Shown in pieces: positions 29,965 to 40,086 of a DNA stretch of 64,000 nucleotides (its first letter is position 1; each line of letters begins with the position of its first letter). Origin of the DNA: Tilletia caries (taxonomy: Eukaryota > Basidiomycota > Exobasidiomycetes > Tilletiales > Tilletiaceae); the NCBI GenBank assembly GCA_032718865.1, contig JALUTQ010000046.1:434001-498000 (forward strand). The letters are read 5' to 3'. A program made the translations under genes and the position numbers. The notes under the pieces are model-generated. The model was not told the origin of the DNA and did no database searches. It saw nothing but the letters and a program-made list of their open reading frames with translations.

Positions 29965-31019
29965 TGCTCGATGCCGTGTATTCTGTTGGAGATGGGGGCG
30001 AACACTCCGCGTCCTGCGTGGACGGAGAGGACGAAGTAGGATGCATTGACGATGAGGGAAACAGGAGCAAACTTGCTGCAGAAAGAGGATGAGAAAGATC
30101 GATCTATGAAAGTCAGAAGCCGTCAAGTCAGTCGGGGTAAGTAGCGATTGAGCTTTCGCTCAGCACAACAGCAAGGTCAGATGTATAGAAGAGTTATGTA
30201 CGTAGCTTAGAAAGACGGCCAAAGCTTCTCGCTGCTGAACCTGTACTCGCAAGACGCGCAAGACGATCTTACGAACGTTTAGGATCGGAAAAGAGGAGCA
30301 CAAATCCTTCCCCAAAGCGGGAATGGATCCGTCCGTGTTGGGTAAAGAGTTCCTCCGAATCGAGAGGTCATGCGGTAATGCATGGCGTAGTCGGCGGCTC
30401 GGTTCACAAAGCCAAGAGGGGCTAAGCGCTAAGATCGATTGGAGGAAGTCATGAAGAGCGGAGGCCAAAACGTTATCGCTGATCCCTGTTGGTCGCGGTT
30501 GCCCTGTTGCGGTGTCATTTGCTCTCACTTGTGCGATGGTGGAACGTTTCTGGGCCGCCCTACACGTTTGAAAGGCGTGTTGTACATATAATGTACATGT
30601 ACTTTTGCTTGCTCTCTTTAAAGATGCGTTCGCCTGGTGTTCGGGCGATGGCGGCGGCGGCGACGACGTGAAGGAAGAGGGTGTAGTGGCGATTCGAGAT
30701 AGATCAATGTCTCCTGATGCCTGATCGCGCTTTTGTTTCACAAACGCGAGCATAGTCTTCTCTCCCATTGATGTGGGTTCTCGGCGCTGCAATTCGATCA
30801 AATGCTTTTGAAAGGGAGGAAGTGGTGAATGGGATTGCGAAAACGGAAAGGTCTCATTAGCGGTGCTCTTCGTAAGGGAGGAGGGATCAATGGTCAACCG
30901 CGAACCCTGTCGCAGCCCTGGATTCCAGCTGATGCGACATTCAAGCCTCTTCGCGCTTGATGCGAAGGACATCCCCGTACTCGTTCCCACCGATTGATCG
31001 AGAGTTGTGAGAGTAGTCC
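29965..31019. other. Duplicated DNA 3' of the Kex2-repeat gene, copy 2
   Basis: Near-identical to 5701-6757. A 287-codon minus-strand frame is open here but is broken in copy 1 by single-base length changes, and it lies antisense-shifted to a decayed Kex2 repeat. I consider it non-coding. Confidence 0.5.
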
Positions 31020-31946
31020 TCACGCTTCACCGAGCAGGTCGAGCGCTCCGAAACGTCCGACCGATGGAGTATCAACTACGTCCCGTTTCTTGGACGCGGG
31101 AGGATAGGACGCGGGAGGATAAGACGCGGGAGGATAGGACCCGGGACCATAGTACGCGTACGTGGGCCCATTGTACGTGTACTTGGGTGCGGGCGTGGCC
31201 GAACCGGACCCGGGAGGAGGGTACGTGGCCGTGGCCGGATCGGACGCGGGCGTTGCCGAATTGGACGGGGGTGTTTCCGGATTGGACGGGGGCGTTGCCG
31301 GCTTGGATGCGGACGCGGCGGGAGGGGACTCGTGGCCGCCCGAGAAGAACGTATGGTCGATTAAGCCGCCTGCCACGGCGGCGCCGGCGAGCATTCCCCA
31401 AGGCTTGCCGCTCTTTGCCTTCTTCCCGGCTGCTTTGGCCACAGCTTCACCTTCCTTGGCCACAGCTTCACCTTCCTTGACCGCAACTTCTGCGGCCTTG
31501 ACCACCCCCCCCCCCCGCTGGTGAAGGACTTGAAAAGACGCTTTTGAGCCGCAGCTTGACCGGCCTTGACCACAGCTGCACCTTCCTTGGCCACAACCTC
31601 AGCGGTCGTCACCACAGCTTCAGCTTCTGCTCCTCCTTGCCGCTTCATGCGAAGAGTGTCCGCGTAGTCGTTCCCACCGATTGATCGAGAGCTGCGAGAG
31701 TGATGGAGGGAGGGTTGATCGAAAATGCCGCCCGCCAGGCCGGCGACGGCCCGCTCTTGGAACTTCGGCATCTCGATGGCTAGAGAGTTGGCTTGAGAAG
31801 ACAAAGCAATCATCAGTACGGCTCTCTGCTGAACGATATCAGTCGGCATGGCAAGATTGACACTCACTATTGGGTAGCGGCACAGGCGCAGCCTGGGCCA
31901 CGAAAGCCATCGCAGCGATCGTGAGTAGGGTGGTGGCTGGTTTCAT
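31020..31946 (-). CDS. Kex2-site repeat secreted protein, copy 2 (frame split at a G run)
   Basis: Exon 1 at 31,868-31,946, intron 31,780-31,867 (phase 1), exon 2 from 31,779 down to 31,020. The signal peptide is identical to copy 1, and exon 2 begins IEMPKFQERAVAGLAGG. One repeat ending in Lys-Arg follows (SRSIGGNDYADTLRMKR). After a Gly run the frame is lost at a 12-G tract (31,505-31,516, C on the plus strand). One more G would join it to the frame that encodes Lys/Ala/Glu-rich repeats, a hydrophobic segment ending GGLIDHTFF, a Pro/Thr/Tyr-rich linker, and the terminal KKRDVVDTPSVGRF. Joined, the product would be 279 aa, close to the 270 of copy 1. The G run may be a sequencing error, a real null allele or a slippage-prone site. 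Confidence 0.6.
31505..31516 (-). repeat. 12-base mononucleotide run inside a coding exon
   Basis: Twelve C on the plus strand (G on the coding strand) at the point where the reading frame of the Kex2-repeat gene is split. Runs of this length are prone to slippage. Confidence 0.9.
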
Positions 31947-31947
31947 C

Positions 31948-32023
31948 CTTGAGGCTTGAGGCTTGAGGCTTGAGGCTTGAGGCTTGAGGCTTGAGGCTTG
32001 AGGCTTGAGGCTTGAGGCTTGAG
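31948..32023 (-). repeat. Heptamer repeat before the start codon, copy 2
   Basis: About ten tandem CTCAAGC heptamers on the coding strand, directly before the ATG at 31,946. Copy 1 has two or three and the gene at 1983 has three. Confidence 0.9.
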
Positions 32024-32663
32024 CGTTGAGCTGGAGTGACAAGGAAGTAGGAGGGAAGGTGTATGAAGATAATGTGATACAGACCAGCTGCACCTGAGAA
32101 GAGGAGGAAAAGAAGAAAGTTGTTGGGATGAGGGCTACTCTGAGGTCAAGTCCGGCGGATTCCTCCTCCCTTTATAGTTTTTATTGCTCTGCGTGTGGCA
32201 GGGCTGTCCAAGTTGGTCGCTCTAGAGAAGAAGACACGGGGTTGATGAGATCAATTGACAGCGTGACCTTACAGCCGTGTTCCTGACTCACTTTCGTTGC
32301 AGCTGTCGCCATTTGAGGCTTCCGCGGCGCAAACGTTCATTCGGCCTCTGATGCCAATCGCTCATCGGTTGTTACCGAGCGGTACGGGCTACGCCAGATT
32401 GAGTCATCCGAAAGCTCCTTTGGATACACCGCGCTGTCCGAAGTGAGTTGGAGAACGATTTTGCTGGCATTCGCTGGCACTTGCTGGCATCCGCTGGCAT
32501 TCGCTCCAAAGTCTAGGCATTCGCTGGCGCCGCTCCAGGCATATTATGAGTTTTGCCATTCTTGTTCCCTGGACGTCGCCCTCATTTGAGAGGTTACTGT
32601 ATGAACGTTGAGGAAGCCGTGAGTTCATTCCGGCATTTGTGCGACGCTGGGGCGCTGATGTCT
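32024..32663. promoter_or_regulatory. Upstream region of Kex2-repeat gene, copy 2
   Basis: Contains the shared leader block (about 32,065-32,105) and, further upstream on the coding strand, ...TATAAAGGGAGGAGG (plus strand cctccctttatag at about 32,167), a likely TATA box. Beyond 32,440 there is a cluster of cattcgctgg words. The empty insertion sites for the LTR element (about 32,467), the LINE (about 32,543) and the 642-bp MITE (about 32,655) lie here. Confidence 0.55.
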
Positions 32664-33007
32664 TGGTCAGAGAGCCCAACCAAGGAGAATGCACAAGCAA
32701 TCACTAATCACTGCGTTCTGCGAGCAGTCCCAGCCAACCTTGATGATGAGCTCCTTGCCCGCACCTTGTCCACATAGGGAGAGGGTCTGCCGCTGCGTGA
32801 TCGGAGTCGCTGATGGGCCTGTTGAAAAAGCTGAAGCATCGGGCAGGAGGATCGCAGAAGTACCGCGAGCTGATGTCGCGTACAGACAGAAAGATCGAGC
32901 CGTCTTGAAATTTAGGTCAGGCGTCCTTTTCCATGGGGCTGGTGACGGTGTACCCGCGGATGCCGAGAGCTGTTTCGACTAGCGGAGGTGCACATACGAG
33001 AGTTCGG

Positions 33008-33300
33008 TCAGGCTCGAAGCGATCCGCAGCGTGAAGATTGGCAAAGCTTGTGCTTACCGCCTAGTATCCCGGATCTTCTGGCTAGACACGGCCAGAAAGA
33101 ACGGAGTACCTTGACCCTGAGCGCCCGTGGTATAGTACGCCTGGAGACACCGAGCAGGATGAGTAGGATGGATAGAAGCGATGCCCATCGCTGAGGATGA
33201 ATGGGAGAACGAGCACGGTCAGCCTTTTGGCTTTGAAGCGCGGGAGTCGGCAGCATGCAACACTCACATTTGTGATTGTCCTCGCCAACGCGGCGACCAT
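33008..33300 (-). CDS. Possible small signal-anchor protein, copy 2
   Basis: Possible model: exon 1 at 33,268-33,300, intron 33,191-33,267 (GTGAGT...CTCAG), exon 2 at 33,008-33,190, 71 aa. The sequence is as in copy 1: MVAALARTITN joined to RWASLLSILLILLGVSRR and a basic tail with three Cys. Conservation between copies is not informative because the whole block is near-identical. Confidence 0.3.
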
Positions 33301-33927
33301 CGATGCATATTTGACGTCGAGAGAGTGCTGAGAGAAGAAGATAGCACCGGCGCCGGCGCTGGTGGTGGTGACCGAGGGGAAAGCGAGAGCGAATAGAGTC
33401 GCGGTCGATTTCTTCTTCTTGAGGTTGGAAGAGGAGAAGACGGTATGTACTGACGGATGTGTGGGCTGCGCTGTGGGAAAACAAAGTCGAGGAGGGAAGT
33501 ATAGGCGGTGTGAATGCGATGCAGTCCAATTGCTTCGATGAAATCGTCGAAAACGAGTAGGTGGTATATGTAAGCAAGGCTAAGGAGGCGAAGAATCGGA
33601 AGATACACCGCTCTGCAGCAGGAGGAGACAGCTTCTACAGGCGACAACCTGGCCTCGGTCAGCAGGTCTCGCCTAGCCTACTATCCTGAGCCAAACCCCG
33701 CCGCGCCTCGTGAAGTGTGCAAGTACTAGAAGGCAAGGAAGTGTCAACGAACTGGAGATCGAATCATGCAATCAGTTGAGTCAATGAATCCGTTCCTCCT
33801 GCAATCGACGATGGGAAAGAGAACATCTCAGTGGTAGCAAAAGCAAACGAGGAAAAAAGAAGCAAACGTCAAGCGTCAAGCGTCAAGGAAGAAGATCGCA
33901 AAGGCGAAGTCGCTGAGATTTCAAGAA
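33301..33927. other. Duplicated spacer, copy 2
   Basis: Matches 26,966-27,593 with scattered differences, including one fewer C near 33,697. CGTCAAG heptamers lie at about 33,868-33,889. No gene called. Confidence 0.4.
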
Positions 33928-34526
33928 TCAAGCGCCGTGATGGACCACATGGTCAAAGCCAAGGAGAGTCATTGGACTTTCCTGCCGGAAATACCACCTG
34001 TCCAGCATGATGGAAGCTATGCCACCGGCGATCGCCGATCGAAGTCCTGCTCCTCGCGGCTGAGGCTGCATGGCCACTCTTCGCTTCCGAAGACTGGAAG
34101 AATCGCCCAAGACGAAAGGTGAATGTGTCGGAGGGCCGTCGTAAGTCGCGGCCAGTGGCCCGTTAGGCTTGAACATGTTCAGCGAGCTCTTGACCGAGTG
34201 CCTGTCGCCCTTGTCGACCGCGTGGTGGAGGTCCATCCCGATCACGAAGCAACCGAGCACCAAGGGCCAAGCAGTGTCGCGTTTCTGGCTCCGTGCTGTT
34301 GGCCGCGAGGCGACGTAATAGTATTCCACCTTGACGGGCCGGCATCTCAATACTGGAAGATCATCAGGGAAAAGAAAGAACAGATTCGTCAAACACATGA
34401 AGACGCCATGCCAGGACACGGACATTCGAATCACGACGCACCTGTTGGTTGAGCCACGGTGGCATGTGCTGCCACCGCCAGAATGCTTGCGAAAATCGCG
34501 GTACCGAATGTCGTGAAGAAGCGCAT
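33928..34526 (-). CDS. Small predicted secreted protein, two exons (cluster member, copy 2)
   Basis: Model: exon 1 at 34,442-34,526, intron 34,353-34,441 (GTGCGT donor, phase 1), exon 2 at 33,928-34,352, giving 169 aa. Signal peptide MRFFTTFGTAIFASILAVAA, Lys-Arg sites in SQKRDTAWP and LRKRRVAMQP, and a C-terminal hydrophobic segment with the Asp-Arg end (GGIASIMLDRWYF). Copy 1 has Asn and Arg where this copy has Asp (after SQKR) and Gly (in CFVIGMD). Function unknown; secreted effector is an inference from context. Confidence 0.6.
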
Positions 34527-35178
34527 TGTGCGGTAACAGAGTGATAAAGAATGTGGCTCAGTCCTGCTGCAGCCAGAGAAGTGTTGGAAGGAGGGTTCAG
34601 CAAGGGCTGGATGAGAGCAAAAGCGATGAGTTTGATCCGAGCGATCTCCTCCTTTTGTGCGGTTGTCTTTCCATACCTCGACAGTGCGAAGGAACGGAAC
34701 CGAGGTCCAGCGGCAGAACAATTATGCACGCTGGCGAATTGGCGGGGCGCACTGGCATTATGAGATGAGACGGATTGCGCCCTGCGGTGTAAGTTCAGTT
34801 CCTGACGACTCCCGCCTGCAGATGATGCCGTGAAGGAAAGGAGTGCGCTGGAAATGTGCCATGATCCATGGCCCATGATGCATGGTGTTGCCTGCATCGA
34901 GCAGCCACGCGCGGTCACGAATGCGGAATGTATGTACTGCCACAGGGGGTCATACTTACCCGGCGATGGACATCCCTTCTGTCAGGCAGGTCAACTGCTG
35001 ACCGATGGGGGCAAGGATACATACATATGTACGTAGATCGTTGATTGGCGATCGTCTCGCTCGGCCGAGCCACATCGAGGAAAGAAGAAAACGTCTGGTG
35101 TGTATGGTGATTGGTGTGCTGAACGCGGCATTCAGAAGGGTGACGCTTACAAATGCAGCAGATCGAGATCGAGATCGT
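34527..35178. other. Spacer between secreted-protein gene and DNAJC8-like gene
   Basis: About 650 bases between a gene start and the 3' end of the next gene on the same strand. It probably holds the promoter of the gene at 34,526. Nothing else recognised. Confidence 0.4.
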
Positions 35179-36497
35179 TCAACCAAGCACATTGCTGGAA
35201 TCGCCCTTCCGCTTCTTGCTTCCCTTCTGAAAGGAACGCCATCCTGCAGAACAGCGTGTTCAAAAAAGGGAGTTTGGGGTTGAGCACTTCCAGACTGGCT
35301 TCTGCAGTGTGGACACGGACAGAGAAGAGAAAGGAAGGGAAGGGACGACTCACCTGCGACACGATCATCTCTGGTTGCTTCCCACACTTCTTTCTCACTG
35401 GCTTTCCGCTTGTGGGTTTCGACCGCCTCTTCCCTCTTCCTCTGCTCCGCGCCTTCGGCTGCGTGTTGAAGACGAATCGCGCTGGAATACAGGCAAGACA
35501 GTGAGCAGTGACATCGACATGTTTCCAACGCGTCGAGCCGAAAATCTCACCGTCTCCTTTGAACCTCGTCGTCGATCATGATCTCCTTTGTCTTCTGCCG
35601 TACCCGCTCCTCGAGTGCACCGAGTCCCAAGGCTTTGATCCGTTCATCGTCTGAGGCGATAGTGGTAGGCAGACCCAGCTCCTTCAAGGTGACAATGCGG
35701 GCGGCCATCACGGTCTCGTCCAAGTTTTTACGTTTGTCTTCATCAAGAAGGTGAGTCGAGGCTTTCTTGAGCAGGTCAAAGGCCTCTACCGCGCGTTCTA
35801 AGTGATACGAAAACGGACTCATGAGCGTTGATAGAGACTTGGCAGACGATGAATGCACTCACCATGCTTGACTTTGTCCGGATGGAGAAGCAGACTCTTC
35901 TTCCGATAGACTTTTGTGATCTCTTTAGAATCTGCTTCCATGTGTACGTCCAACACGGAGTACGGATTGAGCTTGAATGCGGACAGAATCCGGTCGATCT
36001 CGAGCTCCTGCCACATCGTAGTCCGCTCTCTCGCTACAGACACACGGGTAGATCACAAGTTCAACCAGTTCAGTATCTGAGGACAGACGAAAGGCAGCTC
36101 TTTTGAACTCACTCAGATTCTTTGGGGGATCTTCTTGTTTAGGCTGCGGGGTACTGCTACTGCTGGGCTCATCGAGTGTGTGATGGCTGCCACTGGGCTT
36201 CGGAGGCGGATTAGCAGCGACCTGGTTCGGTAGCGAGGTGTGAAGTGCGCCAGCATCTGCTCGAGGTGGAGGAGGTGGTGGAGACAAGCTGGTACCGCTA
36301 GAAGGAGGTGGAGGCGGAGGAGGGACTACGTCCTGAGTTGATGTTGGCGGAGGAGGGGGAGGAGGTGGGGCCGAATGAGTGGGAGTAGGAGGCGGCGGTT
36401 GCGATGGCGGCAGAGGAGGCTCTACCGGGGGAGCAGAAGCCGGCGGCGGCGGCGGTGGCGGCGTCGTCGACGATGCTCCAAGCTGTGGTTCTGACAT
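35179..36497 (-). CDS. DNAJC8/Spf31-like J-domain protein
   Basis: Five exons: 36,113-36,497; 35,863-36,033; 35,551-35,797; 35,354-35,481; 35,179-35,243; total 331 aa. The first 120 residues are Pro-rich and low-complexity, unusual for the family. The J domain follows (NPYSVLDVHMEADSKEITKV, then YRKKSLLLHPDKVKH with the HPD triad at about 179-181). After it come a helical KRKNLDETV-type region and a charged helix ending VWEATRDDRV, then WRSFQKGSKKRKG, the C-terminal signature of DNAJC8. The family associates with the spliceosome and Hsp70 in the nucleus. All intron phases agree across exons. It diverges from the YebC-type gene, with 275 bp between start codons. Its 3' half is duplicated at 28,845-29,409. 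Confidence 0.9.
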
Positions 36498-36772
36498 TCT
36501 GTGTTGACTTGGAGAGATGGAGGCCACTGCATACTGTACAACATACATAAGTACATTGAGCCGACCTTACGCGGATCAGATCGCCCGCAAGTGTCGCCCG
36601 ATTCGATTCGGTGGAAAAGGCTCCGAGCACGCGAGCACGCTCCACATGAAGAATGAATGTCGTTGCTGAAATCCGGAAGACCTTCCAACTGTCGGACGTC
36701 CACATTGTCAAGTCAGAAAGTCTTCCCCTCTTGACACCTGCATCTGCTGTGCGTAGAGTCCAGTACAAGAGG
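36498..36772. promoter_or_regulatory. Bidirectional promoter, DNAJC8-like / YebC-like
   Basis: 275 bp between divergent start codons. No distinct motif identified. Confidence 0.5.
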
Positions 36773-38000
36773 ATGAGACTCGCTTGCTCCGTCTGTCTTC
36801 CCGAACGATGCTCGCGTTTGATTTCGAACAGTGCAATGCTTCGCCCAGGGACCGAGCCCTTGTCAGCAAAGTCCATGTCAACCTCGGCCAGCGTCCAGTC
36901 TGGCTCTAACAAGGTGCGTGATGACTGCCATCTTTATCAACCCAACAAGTCTTGTCACTGAACTTTCCTTCTCATCGCAAATCTTTGGCAGTGGTCCAAA
37001 ATCAAACACAAGAAGGCAGCAAACGATGCCGCCCGCTCAGCTACCTATGGAGTCCTTTCGGTAAGTCGGGGCTTTGAATTTCCTCGATTCTGTATGCCTA
37101 TATCATGGTTGAGTTCTGCTAAGACCGTCTTTGGTTCATTCTCAGCGCGAAATCATCTCTGCGGTGAAGAACTTTGGTGGGCCTGATCCGGTGCTGAATT
37201 TCCGCCTCAGCATGCTCCTACGCAAGGCTCGCGAGCTCGGCATTCCCAAGGACAAGGTCGAGGCAACTCTGGCCAAAGCCGCTGGCAAGGATGGCACAGA
37301 ACTACAGACTGTGACATACGAGGTACTTGGCCCTATCAGTAACAGCCATCCCCCGGTGGCAATGATGATGTGAGTGAACCTTTTAAACATCTAATCCTAG
37401 TACTCGCACCACGTCCGCAGATCTGATCCTTTCTGTTCAAACAGTGAATGTTTGACGGATAACACACGAAGGACCATGGCCTCCCTCAGAGAAGCCTTCA
37501 ACAAGAGCGGAGGGTCGCGTCTATCTTCGACGGCCCATCTATTCGATCAAACGGGCTACATTCGTCTAGAGGCGCGCTCGGGCGCGACCTTTGACGAGAT
37601 CTTCGAGGCTGCCGTTGAGGAGGGCGCGGAAGACGTACAAGCGGTTGAACAAGACCCAGAAGACGCGCAAACAGGAACCGCAAGCGACGAAGCTGCCTCT
37701 ACCAAACAGATGTTCGAGATCAAATGCTCACCCTCGGAAGTGCATGCTCTCGCCGGCCTCCTCTCCCGGGCACCTCACAACCATATTCTTCATGAGGCCG
37801 AACAGCGCTTGGAACCCAACGGGCCGGTCCTGTGCTTCGAAGAAGACAAAGAAGACATGTCTCTCGAAGATGCTGCCAACGTTGCAGGTTGGGTGACGGA
37901 GGCGTACTGGGACAGGCTGGAGCGGATGAGGGACATGATCGAGTCCAATGCGGATTGTCAACGCATCTTCAGTACTCTTCAAGGCTGGCCACCGAGGTAA
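36773..38000 (+). CDS. YebC/TACO1-type mitochondrial translation factor
   Basis: Four exons: 36,773-36,913; 36,992-37,060; 37,146-37,369; 37,445-38,000; total 329 aa. The first about 40 residues are rich in Arg, Ser and Ala and look like a mitochondrial presequence. The family signature follows across two splice sites: SGSNK joined to WSKIKHKKAANDAARS. Then come REIISAVKNFGGPDP and LRKARELGIPKDKVEATLAK, typical of the YebC core. The later half carries the DNTRRT motif and the acidic third domain. TACO1 helps mitochondrial ribosomes translate specific proteins. The length fits fungal homologues. The start was chosen because it gives a basic leader; an earlier in-frame start is possible. Confidence 0.9.
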
Positions 38001-38146
38001 TTCCACAGCTAGGCTCTCTTGATTCTTCCTAGCAACCATCGAACAACGCACGGTCGGATTATCTTCGTTCCCCTCTCTACTAGAATTTTGACTCGAAAAA
38101 ACAACTTCCACACATTTTACGTTGTGAAAGTGTTGATTGTTGGAAC

Positions 38147-38187
38147 GACGCGACGCGCGACGCGACCGACAGAGACGCGCCTCGCGA
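38147..38187 (+). promoter_or_regulatory. Cluster of GACGCG motifs before PSF1
   Basis: The sequence acgacgcgacgcgcgacgcg, followed by agacgcgcctcgcg, contains four or more MCB/E2F-like GACGCG cores about 110-140 bp before the PSF1 start. In fungi such cores bind MBF and drive G1/S genes, which would suit a replication gene. Confidence 0.5.
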
Positions 38188-38288
38188 GCATCTGGACGGG
38201 TTGTTCTGACTTCCGAGCAAGTTCTTCTCAGGAGCAATCTCATTCTCAGTCTCCAGGAAACCTCTCACGGAGTCAAGAGTAGAGGCTG

Positions 38289-39195
38289 ATGCTCGGTGAC
38301 CAGTCAACGAAGCTGATAACGGAGGCCAAGTTGGCCGATGCGACCAACTCCTTCCGTCCCTACGAGTGAGCAGGCGTTTTCCAAAGATTGAGATGCAAGG
38401 GTTCTCACACTAACGAATCGTCTTCTACTGGGGCCCAGCGACGAGACGGTGCGATTGGTGCTGCTAGAGACTCGTCAGCTCCAAGCCCAGATCGATGAAA
38501 TTACCGCCAACTTTGACGGCGACTTGGCCCGCGCGGAGGCAGATCCAGCAACGGCTGTGCAATTGCTCACATTTCACCTGACCTCGCAACGGAACAAACG
38601 ATGTCTGCTCGCCTACCATCATCATCGGACGGAAGCGCTCAAGTCGCTCCTCTGGGACTGTGGAGGGGCAATCAACCTCGTCCTTGATGGCGATGTACCT
38701 GAACGAAGCGGCGGCGGCGGAGGGGACGGGAATCGACAATCTTCGAGTTCGTCCTTTGGTGTGCGGAATCGACTCTCGCCTGCGGAGTTGAGCTGGCTTC
38801 GCGCCTACTCGTCGCTCGTGACCGCATACAAATCCGAGTATCTTGACACCCTCGACCTCACGTCCTCGCTCGCCTCTGGGACTGCGCACTATCTGGGGGC
38901 GGCCGTGCTCTTGACCGAGGATGATGGTGCGGGCAGCGGAGGCGGCCCCGGAGGGTCCGACATGGCAGGTGCAGGCTCGATCGCCAACAGCATTTCTGTG
39001 CTCGCCCAAGCTCAATCGTTCAACATTGGACCGCCTACCGACTTGTTTGTTACAGTGGTAGCGCAGCGTGATGCCAGGAACGTCCTTCTGGATAGCGGCG
39101 ATGTGCTCAATCTTCAGCGGGGCCATACCGCAAGATTACGGCGAACCGACATCGAAGGACTTATTCTACGCGGCTGGCTGACTGTCATCGAATAG
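38289..39195 (+). CDS. PSF1: GINS complex subunit Psf1
   Basis: Two exons: 38,289-38,365 and 38,439-39,195 (intron phase 2), 277 aa. The N-terminus MLGDQSTKLITEAKLADATN and the following YDDETVRLVLLETRQL match the start of Psf1. The region RNKRCLLAYHHHRTEALKSL is the conserved helix of the GINS A domain. The C-terminal B domain ends RRTDIEGLILRGWLTVIE, close to the usual end of the family. Psf1 is one of four GINS subunits that join Cdc45 and Mcm2-7 in the replicative helicase. The protein is longer than the roughly 200 residues of animals and yeast because of two low-complexity inserts (Gly/Ser at about 112-125 and 190-205). Confidence 0.92.
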
Positions 39196-39332
39196 ACCAG
39201 CCCCATCAGCCACGTACTCTTCTCACGCAATGGACATTATAATGATGTAGTTCTTCTCTTCATTCCTTGATTCTTCGATATCTGACTCGAGGCGACCATT
39301 GACAGCAGCCATAACAAATTGTCTGCGGTGAG

Positions 39333-40086
39333 CTAAGCTCCTTGTTCCATCTTGCCTTCCGCCCAGAGCGCGGCCTTTGATGCCATTCTAAGGTCAAGAA
39401 GGTCGCAGAGGAAGGGTCAGTTGAGCGGATTCAGTCGTTCGAATCAGGGTCTCTTGGTGGACTCACTCTACTGCAGCGCTGCCCCAATCGAGACCGTGGT
39501 TGTGTCCGCCTTCACCGATGCCACTTCGCAGCAGCGCTTGCTCTTCAGTCAGACATGTCAAGATGCCGAGAATGACCGGGATGCCAGTGTCCAAGCCGAC
39601 GCGCATGAGTCCGTGACAGGCCGCGTCGGAGATGTATTCGAAGTGCATGGTGGAGCCCTTGATCAGCACACCGATTCCAATGACGGCAGAAAAGGCGCTA
39701 GGCTTTGTCGCCGGTGTCGATGATGATTGTCCAGTCGTTGAAGCCTCTGGCGCGGGAGCAGCGTCCAGCAGCGAGGCAGCTGACATCAGGTCGGACACGG
39801 TGCTGCTAGCCTGGGTCTGGCCCGCTGCGATCAGACGGCTGACACCGATGGGAAGCTCCCAGCTGCCCGGAACCGACTCTACCACGATGTTCTCCTGCTT
39901 GACACCGGCTTTTGTGAGGGAGTCGATGCAGCCGCGGACCAAAGGGTCAATGCATTCCTTGTTCCATCGGGCGTGGACGATGCCAATGCGGAGGGTGCCG
40001 GCGTTGGGGAAAGACGTCGGGGGGAGGAGAGAGGGCCCCTTGATGGAGCCCGGCTGGGTCATTGCTGGAGCTGCTGAAGAGGCCAT
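39333..40086 (-). CDS. RIB4: 6,7-dimethyl-8-ribityllumazine synthase
   Basis: Two exons: 39,467-40,086 and 39,333-39,387 (intron phase 2), 224 aa. It condenses the ribityl-aminopyrimidine with dihydroxybutanone phosphate, the penultimate step of riboflavin synthesis. Motifs in order: LRIGIVHARWNKECIDPL, VPGSWELPIG, IGIGVLIKGSTMHFEYI, GIPVILGILTCLTEEQA and, over the splice, MASKAALWAEGK. These are the substrate-binding and C-terminal helices of the family. Between the second and third there is an extra Ser/Ala/Pro-rich insert of about 45 residues (near 96-140). The gene is convergent with PSF1 (137 bp apart) and divergent from the F-box gene. Confidence 0.95.

Larger units (their letters stand above)
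29965..35743. repeat. Tandem duplication, copy 2 (compact, transposon-free)
   Basis: 5.78 kb unit matching copy 1 at 5701-29,409. It contains a Kex2-repeat gene, a possible small gene, a two-exon secreted-protein gene and the 3' part of the intact DNAJC8-like gene. It lacks the LTR, Tc1-type, LINE and 642-bp MITE insertions and so shows the empty sites. Confidence 0.9.

Noticed and set aside
30160..31023. 287-codon minus-strand open frame directly after the Kex2-repeat gene in copy 2
   Set aside because: The near-identical copy 1 breaks the frame by one-base differences in A and T runs, and the start overlaps a decayed Kex2 repeat in another frame. There are no family features.
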